A DNA stretch of 64,000 bases from Deltaproteobacteria bacterium (GCA_016218105.1 JACRET010000010.1:1-64000); one strand, 5' to 3'. Counted from the first letter of the stretch, positions 18,081-27,580 are shown. Numbers and translations: made by a program. Notes: generated by a model not told the origin, from the sequence alone.

Positions 18081-19340
18081 ATGTCCCGTATCCAAAAAAC
18101 CACCCTTAAAAGCGGCATAAACGTAATAACCGAAGAGATGCCTGATGTTGAGTCCTCATCCATCGGGGTCTGGGTTAATACAGGCTCAAGGAACGAGGCC
18201 CGAGAGGTAAACGGCGTCTCTCACTTTATCGAGCACCTCCTTTTCAAGGGAACCGATAAAAGAACCGCCCTCGACATCTCCAGGGAAATAGAGTCCGTAG
18301 GCGGGGTGCTTAACGCCTTCACTTCAAGGGAATATACCTGCTTCTACGCCAAGGTTTTGAACAAAGACCTCCCGATGGCGATAGACCTCCTCTCCGATAT
18401 CTTCATGAACTCGAAATTCGACAAAAAAGAGATAGAGAAAGAGAAGATGGTCGTTTTGCAGGAAATAAAGATGGTCGAGGATACGCCCGACGATTTCATA
18501 CACGACCTGTTCGCCGAAAGGTTCTGGAAAGACCATCCCATCGGCTGGTCCATACTGGGCCCGGCTGAGACGATAAAGTCTATGGGCCGCGCCGAGATAA
18601 TGGAATATTTCAAAGACCGCTACAGCCCTGATAACGTCTTTATAACGGCGGCTGGCGGGCTCAAGCATTCGAAGGTAACAAGGCTCCTGAAATCGACATT
18701 CGGGTCTATCAAGGGCAAGTCCGGCAAGGCCGTTCATGACAGTCCGGCCCCGGTGCCCGGCCTTAAACTGATTAAAAAGGACCTGGAGCAGGTGCACCTG
18801 TGCTTAGGCGTTCCCGCGCCTCCGCAGCCGCATCCGGACAGGTACAAGATATTCCTCTTAAGCACGATACTCGGCGGCGGGATGAGCTCGCGCCTCTTTC
18901 AGGAAATACGCGAGAAGAGAGGGCTTTGCTACTCGGTCTATTCCTATCTGAGCCTGTATAAGGACGCAGGCTCGCTCATAGCTTACGCAGGCTCTTCAAA
19001 AGACAGCTTTGCGGAAGTCGTAAGGCTGATCCTGAGCGAATTCAGGAAACTCCCCAAGTCCATAACGAAAGACGAGCTTAAAAACGCCAAGGAGCAGCTT
19101 AAGGGCGGGATGCTTTTAGGGCTTGAGACGAGCGACAACAGGATGACGAAGCTCGCAAGGGACGAGATCTATTTCGGAGAGGTAGTCCCCGTAAAGGACA
19201 TAGTCAAAGGCATAGACAAGGTCACTTTAAACGAGATGAGAAATCTCGCGTCAGAGCTTCTGAGCGCCGAGAAGATCACGCTTGTTGCGATGGGGAAGGT
19301 GAGCCAGAAGGGCCTCCCTGAGTGGTTAAAATTAAATTAA
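18081..19340 (+). CDS. M16 family zinc peptidase
   Basis: The 419-residue protein has the inverted zinc motif HFIEH at residues 48-52 and the third-ligand region [14 protein letters not shown] about 75 residues later. The C-terminal half ([22 protein letters not shown]) is the second M16 lobe with the R/Y substrate-binding pair. It resembles the processing-peptidase-like PqqL/YmxG group that often follows pnp. The longer open frame from 18009 runs through the pnp terminator, so ATG 18081 is the likely start. Confidence 0.92.
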   Translation: MSRIQKTTLKSGINVITEEMPDVESSSIGVWVNTGSRNEAREVNGVSHFIEHLLFKGTDKRTALDISREIESVGGVLNAFTSREYTCFYAKVLNKDLPMAIDLLSDIFMNSKFDKKEIEKEKMVVLQEIKMVEDTPDDFIHDLFAERFWKDHPIGWSILGPAETIKSMGRAEIMEYFKDRYSPDNVFITAAGGLKHSKVTRLLKSTFGSIKGKSGKAVHDSPAPVPGLKLIKKDLEQVHLCLGVPAPPQPHPDRYKIFLLSTILGGGMSSRLFQEIREKRGLCYSVYSYLSLYKDAGSLIAYAGSSKDSFAEVVRLILSEFRKLPKSITKDELKNAKEQLKGGMLLGLETSDNRMTKLARDEIYFGEVVPVKDIVKGIDKVTLNEMRNLASELLSAEKITLVAMGKVSQKGLPEWLKLN

Positions 19341-19471
19341 AGGTTTTTAATTCCTCAGATTCCCTTTGACTCACACTTTTAATTAAATATAATATCGGTA
19401 AGCAAGGGGGGCGCCCTTAGCGGCAGATGGTAATTATATTCAGCCGGGCTTATCGCCAGTAAGGTTTTTGT

Positions 19472-20143
19472 ATGCGGATACTCATAATAGAAGACGAGAA
19501 AAAAGTCGCATCGTTCATCAAGCGCGGGCTTGAGCAGGAGAGCTACGCGGTTGACGTCGTTGAGGACGGCATAGAGGGCCAGCACTATGCCGAGGTAAAC
19601 GAATACGACGCGATCATCCTCGATATAATGCTCCCGAAAAAGAGCGGCCTTGAGGTGCTCAAAGACCTTAAAGCCGCCGGTGTAAAGACCCCGGTGCTCC
19701 TGCTGACCGCCCGCGATACGGTTGAGGACCGGGTCAAGGGCCTCAATATCGGCGCTGACGATTACCTGACCAAGCCTTTCGCGTTTGAAGAACTTCTGGC
19801 GCGCCTCCGTGTGCTTATGAGAAGGGGTTCTCACGGAAGCCCGGTGCTTAAATTCGCCGACCTGAGCCTCGACCCGGCTACCCGCAGGGCCAAAAGGGGC
19901 GATGTCGACGTGGAGCTTACTGTAAAAGAATACGCCCTCCTTGAATACCTCCTCCGTAACCCCAACCGCGTCCTTACCCGGACGCTTATCGCCGAGCACG
20001 TCTGGGACCAGACCTTTGACAGCGAAACAAATGTGGTAGACGTCTACATCAACCACTTGAGGAGCAAGCTCGACACGAAAGACTTCCCCAAGCGCCTCAT
20101 CCACACCGTAAGGGGTGTCGGATACGTGCTTAAGGAAGAGTAA
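19472..20143 (+). CDS. OmpR/PhoB-family response regulator, no adjacent kinase
   Basis: The 223-residue protein has a receiver domain (1-118) with acidic pocket IIEDE, phospho-acceptor in IILDIMLPKKSG (about Asp51) and the conserved Lys in TKPF. A winged-helix DNA-binding domain follows (about 128-223, ending HTVRGVGYVLKEE). It should bind DNA when phosphorylated. Such genes usually sit next to a histidine kinase, but the M16 peptidase lies upstream and an accessory island downstream, so the kinase is elsewhere or was lost. Confidence 0.93.
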   Translation: MRILIIEDEKKVASFIKRGLEQESYAVDVVEDGIEGQHYAEVNEYDAIILDIMLPKKSGLEVLKDLKAAGVKTPVLLLTARDTVEDRVKGLNIGADDYLTKPFAFEELLARLRVLMRRGSHGSPVLKFADLSLDPATRRAKRGDVDVELTVKEYALLEYLLRNPNRVLTRTLIAEHVWDQTFDSETNVVDVYINHLRSKLDTKDFPKRLIHTVRGVGYVLKEE

Positions 20144-20233
20144 AGCCCTCAATCCCCTTGTAATCTATTTTGGGATGGGAGCAGTACCCCTCGGAAAACC
20201 GGAGAATGAATTGTTTCTTGAGGATAGATTTGT

Positions 20234-20262
20234 GTCGGGTTACGCTCCGCTAACCCGACCTA
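20234..20262. repeat. Palindromic repeat, copy 1 (GTCGGGTTA...TAACCCGAC)
   Basis: GTCGGGTTA and TAACCCGAC form a long inverted repeat around CGCTCCGC. It lies just ahead of the accessory gene at 20275. Related copies are at 20975-21017, 21413-21462 and 24816-24847. Confidence 0.8.
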
Positions 20263-20274
20263 CTTTACTATTAC

Positions 20275-20978
20275 ATGGAAGATATATCTGTTATAGACGC
20301 CTTCGTCGCGTATCTAAGAAAACATGGTTGTCCCGGCCTTCAGGTTGACGAAAGGCCGGAAGATACGAATCGGAGCTCACCCGAAATTGACGCAATTGCC
20401 GGTCCGTTCGCAATTGAGCATACAAGCATAGATACTCTTCCGGACCAGCGCGGAGAATCAGCGCAGTTTATGAAGGTTGTTGATGGGATAGAAAGGGAAC
20501 TCGTTATCTCATTTCGTCTGAGAATCTCTATCGAGTATACCGCAGTTAAGAAGGGGCAGGATTGGAATGCGATTCGTCAAAAACTAAAGAATTGGATATC
20601 AACCCAGTCGCCGCGCTTGTCAGACGGGTCCAACGTCAAAGATGTTCCTGGGATACCTTTTCGGCTGCACATATCAAAAGATAGCAACCGTCCCCCTAGT
20701 ATACTCTTCTACCGCTTCATCCAGCCTGCTGGTACTCTTCCAACCCGTATCAAGACGCAATTCGACAGAAAGGCAAAGAAACTCTTAAAAAAAAACCGGA
20801 CAAGACAACGGTGCTTTTGGTGGAAAGTGACGACATTGCCCTCATGAGCGAATCGCTGATACAATCTGCGATTTTGGATGTCTATCCGAAAGGCCCTCCG
20901 TCTGGTGTTGCTCAGATATGGTACGTAGATACGTCTATTCCTGCTTTGATCGAGTTCAGCAGGATTGTGCCTTGGTAG
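20275..20978 (+). pseudogene. Unknown accessory protein, frame broken at a nine-A run
   Basis: The first frame gives 190 residues and stops at 20847. After the A9 run at 20787-20795 the next frame continues plausibly (KTTVLLVESDD to IEFSRIVPW) and stops at 20978. One extra A restores a single protein of about 234 residues. This may be a true frameshift, a sequencing error, or a slippage site. The segment PEIDAIAGPFAIEHTSID vaguely recalls PD-(D/E)xK nucleases, but this is weak. No convincing ribosome site precedes ATG 20275. The gene is bounded by two palindromic repeats, suggesting acquisition. Confidence 0.6.
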
Positions 20979-21017
20979 GGTGGATTGGGTTGCGAAAGCG
21001 TAACCCAACAATTTTTG
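20975..21017. repeat. Palindromic repeat, copy 2
   Basis: TTGGGTT and AACCCAA arms surround GCGAAAGCGT, followed by CAATTTTTG. It starts at the stop codon of the broken accessory gene and ends before the small membrane gene. Its 3' flank (CAATTTTTGGGCGTTA) closely matches copy 3. Confidence 0.8.
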
Positions 21018-21047
21018 GGCGTTACACGGAGTAGTTAGTAAACCAGC

Positions 21048-21371
21048 ATGATGAGATATATAACTAAATCCAGAGTCGGATTGCTTGTAGGGATATTTGC
21101 ATGGGTTTTATTCTTTTACTCAATAAGTTTATTCGGGGATTTTCTTGATTTATTGGAAGCGGGTGAGATTACGGTATCTCAGGGTGAATATGCTTTCTAT
21201 ACTCTTAAAATAACCTTCTTAGGTTTGCCTACGGCATTGGTACTTCTCTTAGTATCCATGATTTTAGCAATATGGGGACATAGAGGAGATAAAAAGATTT
21301 CAATTCTCATTTACGGAATACATGCTGTACTTATTATTCCTCTCGTATTTGTGGTGTTCTATGTGTTTTGA
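21048..21371 (+). CDS. Small membrane protein of unknown function
   Basis: The 107-residue protein has three predicted membrane helices (about residues 9-27, 52-72 and 84-105), with a short charged loop (HRGDKK) before the last. Its base composition is more AT-rich than neighbouring genes. There is no clear ribosome site before either ATG of the MM start. It lies between two copies of the palindromic repeat and has no partner gene. I do not recognise a family; I treat it as a probable acquired gene. Confidence 0.5.
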   Translation: MMRYITKSRVGLLVGIFAWVLFFYSISLFGDFLDLLEAGEITVSQGEYAFYTLKITFLGLPTALVLLLVSMILAIWGHRGDKKISILIYGIHAVLIIPLVFVVFYVF

Positions 21372-21412
21372 ACGAGAATGATTCATCCATTCACGTTTTA
21401 GCCGTCCGTCCA

Positions 21413-21462
21413 GTAACGTAGATTGGGTTAGCAAAGCGTAACCCAACAATTTTTGAACGTTA
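21413..21462. repeat. Palindromic repeat, copy 3
   Basis: TTGGGTTA and TAACCCAA arms surround GCAAAGCG. Outside them TAACGT (21413) and ACGTTA (21457) form a second inverted pair. It follows the small membrane gene and shares the CAATTTTTG flank with copy 2. Confidence 0.8.
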
Positions 21463-21500
21463 TTTTCCCTTCACCCTGCTTATCCCCGAGAGAAGAACCT

Positions 21501-21583
21501 GTCATTGCGAGGCGAAGCCGAAGCAATCTCTCATTTCAAAGAAAACTGGATTGCCGCGCTCCCTTCGGTCGCTCGCAATGACA
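21501..21583. repeat. CATTGCGAG-type imperfect palindromic repeat
   Basis: GTCATTGCGAG at the left pairs with CTCGCAATGAC at the right of an 83-bp imperfect palindrome rich in GAAGC and CTTCGGTCG. Repeats of this kind are scattered through many bacterial genomes as small non-coding mobile elements. A reading frame across it is not credible as a gene. Confidence 0.75.
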
Positions 21584-21676
21584 ATCTCTTTTCCCGTACT
21601 CTGCGCATCTTAAACCCCTTTCCAAATTTCCCCTCCCGCCTTTCCCTTGGACTTTCCTTATCTGTTTTGATATTTT

Positions 21677-21791
21677 TTAATCAGGTGCCTGGCGTAGATC
21701 CCGACCTTTTAAGGTCGTGTCAAGCGTTAGCCTATATAAAGATAAGTACCTTGCCGGCAATTCCCTGCTATGGCAGTGGAATTGAATTGGG
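21677..21791 (+). repeat. Structured ~110-bp repeat, copy C (before glcD)
   Basis: It is a divergent copy of the repeat around ahcY. It keeps AATCAGGTGCCTGGCG, a CGACCTTTTAAGGTCG hairpin, CTATATAAA, AAGTACCTTGCCGGCAA and a CTGCTATGGCAG hairpin. GGTGC at 21684 can pair with GTACC at 21746. It ends about 75 bp before glcD, in the same orientation as the gene. The rest of 21372-21866 has no credible gene. Confidence 0.75.
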
Positions 21792-21866
21792 AGTATAATG
21801 ATAAATGGGCCTGTTGGCCCCTTATCTACCTATATAATTTCATAAAAGCCGGACGGACTCATAAAG

Positions 21867-23270
21867 ATGCTTACCGAAATAGTCAAAAAAGAGCTTAAGC
21901 GTATTGTCGGGGAGAAGAACGCCTCTTTCTCGAAAGAGAACCTCCTCTGCTATTCTTATGACGCTACAAACTCGCCTTACATGCCCGAAGCGGTCGTATT
22001 TCCAACCGATGCAAAAGAGATATCATTGATCCTTAAGATGGCGAACTCGGAAGGGTTTCCCGTGATACCACGCGGAGCTGGCACGGGTTTTTCCGGCGGC
22101 AGTCTTCCTGTAGAGGGCGGGGTGGTCTTATCCACCGAGCGGATGAGAAATATTGTAGAGATCGATACCGAAAACCTTGTCGCCCTCGTCGAGCCGGGGG
22201 TCGTTACATGGGAGTTGCAGACAGAGGTCGAAAAATCAGGCCTCTTCTATCCCCCAGACCCCACGAGCCTTAAATTTTCGACCATCGGAGGGAATATCGC
22301 CGAATGCGCCGGAGGGCCGAGGGCCGTCAAATACGGCGTTACGAGGGACTATGTCCTGGGTCTTGAGGCGGTGCTGCCTACCGGAGAGATAATAAATACA
22401 GGGGTAAAGACCGCCAAGGGTGTGGTCGGGTACGACCTGACGAGGCTCCTCATAGGCTCTGAAGGAACCCTGGGCGTAATTACAAAGGCTTACTTGAGGC
22501 TCCTGCCGAAACCCGAATCAGTCGTTACGCTGCTGGCGGTATTCCCTGACCTTAAAGGCGCCGCAAAGGCCGTATCAGGGATTATAAGCGCGAAGGTCAT
22601 ACCGGCGACACTAGAGCTTATCGACAGCGTCTCCATCAAGTGCGTTGAAGCGCACGCGAAGCTCGGGTTTCCGGATGCCGGGGCGATACTCCTTATAGAG
22701 GCCGACGGCAATATCGAGGCGGTCAGGAAGGAATCCGAGACCATAAAGAGAGTATGTCTTGAGAACAGGGCGTCATCGGTCAAGGCCGCTACGGATAAAT
22801 ACGAGGTAAAAGACCTCTGGAAGGCCCGCAGGGCCATCTCCCCGTCTCTCCTTAAGATCAGGCCCGACAAGATAAACGAGGACGTGGTAGTGCCGAGGGC
22901 GTCGATACCCGATCTGATAGAGGGTATTCAGGAGATAGCGAAGGCAAAGGGGCTCTTGATCGCCTGTTTCGGCCACGCGGGTGACGGCAATATACATGTC
23001 AACGTGATGTACGATAAAAAAGATTCGAAAGAAGCGAAGGCCGCTGAAGATGCGGTAGTCGATGTGTTCAAGCTTACCCTGAAGCTTAACGGGACGATAT
23101 CTGGCGAGCATGGGGTCGGCATAACGAAGGCCAGGTATCTGAATATGGAACTGAGCCCGGCTTCCATTGACGTCATGAAGCGGATAAAGAACGTCTTCGA
23201 CCCCAGGGGCATATTAAACCCCGGGAAGATATTCCAGACGGATAAGGAAACCTCAGGCTATAAGGCTTAA
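21867..23270 (+). CDS. glcD: FAD-linked 2-hydroxyacid (glycolate/lactate) dehydrogenase subunit GlcD
   Basis: The 467-residue protein has a PCMH-type FAD domain (VVFPTDAKEISLIL, IPRGAGTGFSGGSLP, FSTIGGNIAECAGG) and the C-terminal FAD-oxidase domain with CFGHAGDGNIHVNV and SGEHGVGITK. It oxidises a 2-hydroxy acid such as glycolate or D-lactate and passes electrons to the iron-sulfur subunit encoded next. The gene pair lies 19 bp apart. The substrate cannot be told from sequence alone. The ribosome site is weak. Confidence 0.93.
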   Translation: MLTEIVKKELKRIVGEKNASFSKENLLCYSYDATNSPYMPEAVVFPTDAKEISLILKMANSEGFPVIPRGAGTGFSGGSLPVEGGVVLSTERMRNIVEIDTENLVALVEPGVVTWELQTEVEKSGLFYPPDPTSLKFSTIGGNIAECAGGPRAVKYGVTRDYVLGLEAVLPTGEIINTGVKTAKGVVGYDLTRLLIGSEGTLGVITKAYLRLLPKPESVVTLLAVFPDLKGAAKAVSGIISAKVIPATLELIDSVSIKCVEAHAKLGFPDAGAILLIEADGNIEAVRKESETIKRVCLENRASSVKAATDKYEVKDLWKARRAISPSLLKIRPDKINEDVVVPRASIPDLIEGIQEIAKAKGLLIACFGHAGDGNIHVNVMYDKKDSKEAKAAEDAVVDVFKLTLKLNGTISGEHGVGITKARYLNMELSPASIDVMKRIKNVFDPRGILNPGKIFQTDKETSGYKA

Positions 23271-23289
23271 GCCCTAAGCGTTAAAATAA

Positions 23290-24552
23290 ATGGAAAAGCT
23301 GAATACCTTAAAAGACGAGATACTCAAGTGCGTAAAATGCGGGACTTGCCGTTCGGTCTGCCCGACGTTCAGGGTGATCGGGAGAGAGACCGCCAGCGCC
23401 AGAGGCAAGCTCACGCTTATAGACGCGTATCTAAAGGGCGAGATAGGGTTAACCGAAGAGTATCAGAGACATATAAAGGAATGTACCCTCTGCGGGGCGT
23501 GCAGGGACACCTGCCCCAAAGGGGTCAATACCGTCAAGCTGTATAATTCGGCAAGGGCCGATCTAATCGAGAAGCTCGGCGTTCCTGTGACAGCGTCGAT
23601 CGTCTTTAAGAACCTCCTGGAGTCGGGAAGGCTTATGGACATGGCGCTTAAGATAGCGACGCGGCTACAGGGGCTGATATTTAAGGACGCATCCGTTGAG
23701 AGCGGGCTTTTATCAAGGTTTTCCCTCCCAGTAATCGGGAAGGGCAGGCTGCTGCCGCCCCTCGCGAGGACATTTTTTCTGGATCTGCCGGAGGTCAAGG
23801 GATTATCCGGCCCGGCAAGGACAAAACAGGTCAAGGTGGCTTTCTACGCCGGATGCGGTATTAATTACCTTATGCCGGAGGTCGGCAAAGCGTCGATCGA
23901 TATTTTAAAAAAGGCCGGGGTGGATATAATAGTGCCGGGCTCTCAGGTCTGCTGCGGCATGCCGGCCTTCGCCTCGGGAGACGCGGCTATCGCGAGGTCG
24001 ATGGCGCTTAAAAACCTTGAGGTCTTCGAGGCGATCGATTGCGATTATATCGCCACATCGTGCGCCACGTGCGGCCACGGCCTCAAGCATATGTTTGTCG
24101 ATCTGCTGTCGGATTCACCTGATTTAAAAAGGCGCGTAGAGGCGTTTTCGGCAAAGGTAAAGGACATAACGGAGCTTCTGGTAAAGGTGCTTGGGTTCAA
24201 GGCGGAGATCATTGAGGCGGGCGTGAAAAAGACGGTCACATACCACGACCCATGCCACCTTAACCGCGCACAGGGCATCAGGAATGAGCCGAGGGAGCTC
24301 CTTAAGGGGAATAAGAACATAGCCTTCAGGGAGATGAGCTTCCCTTGCAGCTGCTGCGGGCTCGGCGGCGGGTTGAGTATCGCCAACTACGATCTTTCGA
24401 TAGAGATTACAAAGAGAAAGATCGAAGCGGTCAGGGATTCCGGGGCTGAGATCGTGGCTACGGCCTGTCCCGGGTGCATGGTACAGCTTAGAGACGGGCT
24501 CCATAAATACGGCGTAAAGGCCAGGGTAGCACACGTAGTAGAGCTTATATAA
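23290..24552 (+). CDS. glcF: Iron-sulfur subunit of 2-hydroxyacid dehydrogenase, GlcF-like
   Basis: The 420-residue protein has two [4Fe-4S] ferredoxin motifs (CVKCGTCRSVCP near residue 14 and CTLCGACRDTCP near residue 62) and two CCG domains, marked by QVCCGMPAFASGD and PCSCCGLGGG, which bind unusual clusters in the heterodisulfide-reductase-like family. It takes electrons from the GlcD flavin and hands them to quinone or another carrier. No membrane helix is visible, so it is peripheral. Confidence 0.93.
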   Translation: MEKLNTLKDEILKCVKCGTCRSVCPTFRVIGRETASARGKLTLIDAYLKGEIGLTEEYQRHIKECTLCGACRDTCPKGVNTVKLYNSARADLIEKLGVPVTASIVFKNLLESGRLMDMALKIATRLQGLIFKDASVESGLLSRFSLPVIGKGRLLPPLARTFFLDLPEVKGLSGPARTKQVKVAFYAGCGINYLMPEVGKASIDILKKAGVDIIVPGSQVCCGMPAFASGDAAIARSMALKNLEVFEAIDCDYIATSCATCGHGLKHMFVDLLSDSPDLKRRVEAFSAKVKDITELLVKVLGFKAEIIEAGVKKTVTYHDPCHLNRAQGIRNEPRELLKGNKNIAFREMSFPCSCCGLGGGLSIANYDLSIEITKRKIEAVRDSGAEIVATACPGCMVQLRDGLHKYGVKARVAHVVELI

Positions 24553-24579
24553 ATGCCTTCGCCGTAGGGAAGGCTCTTT

Positions 24580-24847
24580 ATCCACGCCAATCGGCGTGGA
24601 TTTAATTTGATCGCGGGTAAACCCCGGCTTTGCCGGGGAACTCACAGGGTTTGACGGAACTGGGCATCAAACTCAGTACAGTCTGTCCTCATAAAACCCT
24701 CCACCTTGATGGGGGAGGGCTTGGGTGGGGGTGAAAAGGTCACCCTCCCCTCAATCCCCTCCCATCGAGGGAGGGGATGTTTTGTATGGTTGTTAATTTT
24801 TTTTGCATTGAGCACCGTAGGTTGGGTTAGCGGAGCGTAACCCAACA
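24580..24847. repeat. Repeat-filled spacer between glcF and the GH57 gene
   Basis: The 322-bp gap (24553-24874) has no gene. It contains an ATCCACGCC/GGCGTGGAT hairpin (24580-24601, weak terminator of glcF), a CCCCGGC/GCCGGGG hairpin (about 24620-24636), G-rich GGGGGAGGGCTTGGGTGGGG (about 24710-24735), the CCCTCCCATCGAGGGAGGGG element (about 24757-24778) and palindromic repeat copy 4 (24816-24847). Confidence 0.7.
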
Positions 24848-24874
24848 TCTACCGCAGCCGGAGGCAAAGAGTAA

Positions 24875-26971
24875 ATGACGTATTTTCTTTTCTGCATTCA
24901 TAACCACCAGCCCGCTGGCAATTTCGACCACGTGCTTGAGGAGGCTTATCAAAGCTCGTACTGGCCGTTCCTTGTGTCGCTCTCAAAATACCCTTCTATA
25001 AAAATATCGCTCCATAATTCAGGGTATCTGCTCGACTGGATAATCGAGAACCATCCCGAGTATATAGAGCTGTTAAAGGCCATGGTCAAGCGCGGACAGG
25101 TGGAAATAATGGGCGGTGGGTATTATGAGCCTGTCCTCTCCGTCATCCCTGAAGAAGACCGCCTGGGCCAGATAAGGATGATGTCCGACAAGATAGAGGA
25201 GACCTTCGGCACGAGGCCAAGAGGCATCTGGCTCGCCGAAAGGGTATGGGAGCCCACGCTTCCCACGTTTATCAAACAGGCGGGGCTTGAGTATCTCGTG
25301 GTCGATGATTATCACTTCATAAAATCAGGGTTGCTCCGCGAAGAGCTTGGCGGGTATTACATCACCGAGGATCAGGGCAATGTCGTAAAGGTATTCCCCG
25401 GAAGCGAAGCGCTCCGCTACCTGATACCGTTCAGGCCCACGCACGATCTGACTCAGCACCTGAAAGGGCTGAAAAGGTTTTTGAGGCGCGGCACCGCGGC
25501 CATATACGGCGACGACGGCGAGAAGTTCGGCGTATGGCCCGGCACCCACAAATGGGTTTTCGATGAAGGATGGCTCGATGATTTCCTTAAAACTCTGGAG
25601 GCCAATCTCGATTGGCTCAAGGTCGCGACGTTTGCCGAATACCTCGACAGGGAGGAGCCGATAGGACAGGTATACCTTCCCACGACATCGTATATGGAGA
25701 TGGGCGAGTGGTCTTTGCTGCCCGAGGCTTCGAGGGCTTACATGAAGCTCGTGGACGAGGTCAAGACATGGGAAGGCGGCGAGCGGGTGAGGCGGTTTCT
25801 GCAGGGCGGCATCTGGAGGAATTTCTTTGCCAAGTACCCGGAGGCGAACTGGATGCACAAGAGGATGTTGTATGCCAGCAATGCCGTAAAGGATTCCCTG
25901 CTTAACGGAAACGGCCAAGCCATAAAGAAGCTTCTTTACAAGGGCCAGTGTAATGACGCGTACTGGCATGGCGTCTTTGGCGGCCTTTATCTGCCGCACC
26001 TGAGGACAAGCGTTTATAAGAACCTACTTGAGGCCGAGGTACTATCAGGCATTGACTCGGGCCTTGATGACGGGGCGGCGGTCGAGGTCAGGGATGTCGA
26101 TGCCGACGACCACGAGGAGGCCGTAATAAGGTCAAGGGATTTAAACCTCTTTATAAGCCCGTTTAACGGCGGCGCGCTCTTTGAGCTGGACTTCAAGCCT
26201 GCCGCGGTAAACCTCTCCAATACCCTCTCAAGGTGGTTTGAGGGATATCATTACAAGCTCGAAGAGAGCGTTGAAAACAATTCTGCGGACGGCACCAAAT
26301 CAATACACGATATCGTAAAGGTAAAGGAAAAAGGGCTTGAGAAGTACCTTAAATATGATAAGAATAGAAGGGCCTCCTTCATCGACCACTTTATAGGGAA
26401 AGACGATGGAATAGACGCCTTTTACGGCAATTTCCATAATGAGCTGGGTGACTTCGCTTACAAGCGGTACGGCGCGGCCCCGAACGCCAGGGGCGTCCTT
26501 TTGAGCAGGAGCGCGAAGGCCGGAGGGTGCGAACTTTCCATCGATAAGGAAATAAAAATAGAGAGCCCCAATTCTTTCTCCGTCAGCTATAAGCTTTTTA
26601 CCGCGGGTGATTGTAACGGAGCGGAGGACTTGCGGTTCGGCGTGGAGCTGAACCTGCTGCTTCCGTGCTGCGACGGCCCGGCATGCCGCTATGAGTCAGA
26701 CGCGAAACTCCTCGACAAGGGGCTTGGCTCTCAGGGAGAGGAGACAGGCATAAAGACGCTCGGCCTGATCGACACATATACGGGAATAACCGCCGGTATC
26801 GAGATAGACACGCAGGCAACCTTATGGAGGTTTCCTGTTCATACGGTCTCCCTTTCCGAGGGTGGGTTTGAGAAGATCTATCAGGGCTCGTGCCTGGTCT
26901 TCCTCTTCCCGGTGTCTTTTTCAAACGGCGAGATGGAGCTGAACTTCAGGGTCACCGTAGACAAGATCTGA
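24875..26971 (+). CDS. GH57 family 4-alpha-glucanotransferase/alpha-amylase
   Basis: The 698-residue protein begins with the GH57 motif HNHQPAGNF (about 9-17). Glu122 in GIWLAERVWEP is the expected nucleophile and Asp214 in YGDDGEKFG the acid/base, as in the Thermococcus 4-alpha-glucanotransferase. A C-terminal beta-rich region (about 420-698) fits the DUF1925/DUF1926 domains of that enzyme. It should act on alpha-1,4-glucans such as glycogen in the cytoplasm; no signal peptide is seen. It stands before kdsC, with no other glycogen gene in the window. Confidence 0.9.
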   Translation: MTYFLFCIHNHQPAGNFDHVLEEAYQSSYWPFLVSLSKYPSIKISLHNSGYLLDWIIENHPEYIELLKAMVKRGQVEIMGGGYYEPVLSVIPEEDRLGQIRMMSDKIEETFGTRPRGIWLAERVWEPTLPTFIKQAGLEYLVVDDYHFIKSGLLREELGGYYITEDQGNVVKVFPGSEALRYLIPFRPTHDLTQHLKGLKRFLRRGTAAIYGDDGEKFGVWPGTHKWVFDEGWLDDFLKTLEANLDWLKVATFAEYLDREEPIGQVYLPTTSYMEMGEWSLLPEASRAYMKLVDEVKTWEGGERVRRFLQGGIWRNFFAKYPEANWMHKRMLYASNAVKDSLLNGNGQAIKKLLYKGQCNDAYWHGVFGGLYLPHLRTSVYKNLLEAEVLSGIDSGLDDGAAVEVRDVDADDHEEAVIRSRDLNLFISPFNGGALFELDFKPAAVNLSNTLSRWFEGYHYKLEESVENNSADGTKSIHDIVKVKEKGLEKYLKYDKNRRASFIDHFIGKDDGIDAFYGNFHNELGDFAYKRYGAAPNARGVLLSRSAKAGGCELSIDKEIKIESPNSFSVSYKLFTAGDCNGAEDLRFGVELNLLLPCCDGPACRYESDAKLLDKGLGSQGEETGIKTLGLIDTYTGITAGIEIDTQATLWRFPVHTVSLSEGGFEKIYQGSCLVFLFPVSFSNGEMELNFRVTVDKI

Positions 26972-26987
26972 AAAAAAGGAGCATTTG

Positions 26988-27527
26988 ATGAAAGCCGTTG
27001 CCAGCGAAGAACTGATACAGAAGTTAAAGAAGATAAAACTCCTCATATTCGACGTGGACGGGGTGCTGACGGACGGCAGGATCATATACAATGACGAGGG
27101 GCAGGAGACAAAGGTCTTTGACGTGAGGGACGGTCACGGGATCAAGCTTCTCATGAGGGCAGGTATCGAGAGCGCGATAATAACGGCGAGGGAATCGAAG
27201 GTCGTCGAGCACAGGGCCGCGAACCTCGGCATCGAGCTTGTCTTTCAGGGCGCGAAGAACAAAGTCGCGGCCTTGGATGAAATATTGCAGAAAAGGCCCG
27301 TCAGGCTCGATGAGATCGCCTATATGGGCGATGACATAATAGACCTGCCTGTGCTCAAAAGGGTCGGGCTTGCCCTTACAGTGGCGGATGCTGTAGACGA
27401 GGTGAGGGATAGGGTGGATTTTGTGACCTCCAGGCCAGGCGGACGGGGTGCGGCGCGGGAAGTAGCCGAACTTCTCCTCAAGACCCAGGGCAAGTGGGAC
27501 GAGATACTTCAAAATTACCTTTCTTGA
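26988..27527 (+). CDS. kdsC: KDO 8-phosphate phosphatase KdsC
   Basis: This 179-residue HAD enzyme has the catalytic motif FDVDGVLTDG (Asp22, Asp24), TARES for motif II, a Lys in QGAKNK, and MGDDIIDLPVL for motif III. It lacks a large cap domain, as in tetrameric KdsC. It hydrolyses KDO 8-phosphate to KDO for lipopolysaccharide. AAGGAG precedes the start; I take ATG 26988, one codon after an in-frame TTG. LptCAB follow. Confidence 0.94.
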   Translation: MKAVASEELIQKLKKIKLLIFDVDGVLTDGRIIYNDEGQETKVFDVRDGHGIKLLMRAGIESAIITARESKVVEHRAANLGIELVFQGAKNKVAALDEILQKRPVRLDEIAYMGDDIIDLPVLKRVGLALTVADAVDEVRDRVDFVTSRPGGRGAAREVAELLLKTQGKWDEILQNYLS

Positions 27528-27580
27528 AAGAAACTTTCCTCTGGATTACCCGACGGCTACCTGAAAACCGGATAAAAATC

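Noticed and set aside
21413-21462. Integron attC site
   Set aside because: The arrangement is cassette-like but the RYYYAAC/GTTRRRY core sites do not fit and no integrase is visible.
21505-21798. A 97-codon open frame
   Set aside because: It runs through the CATTGCGAG repeat and the structured repeat copy C; the peptide is repeat-derived.
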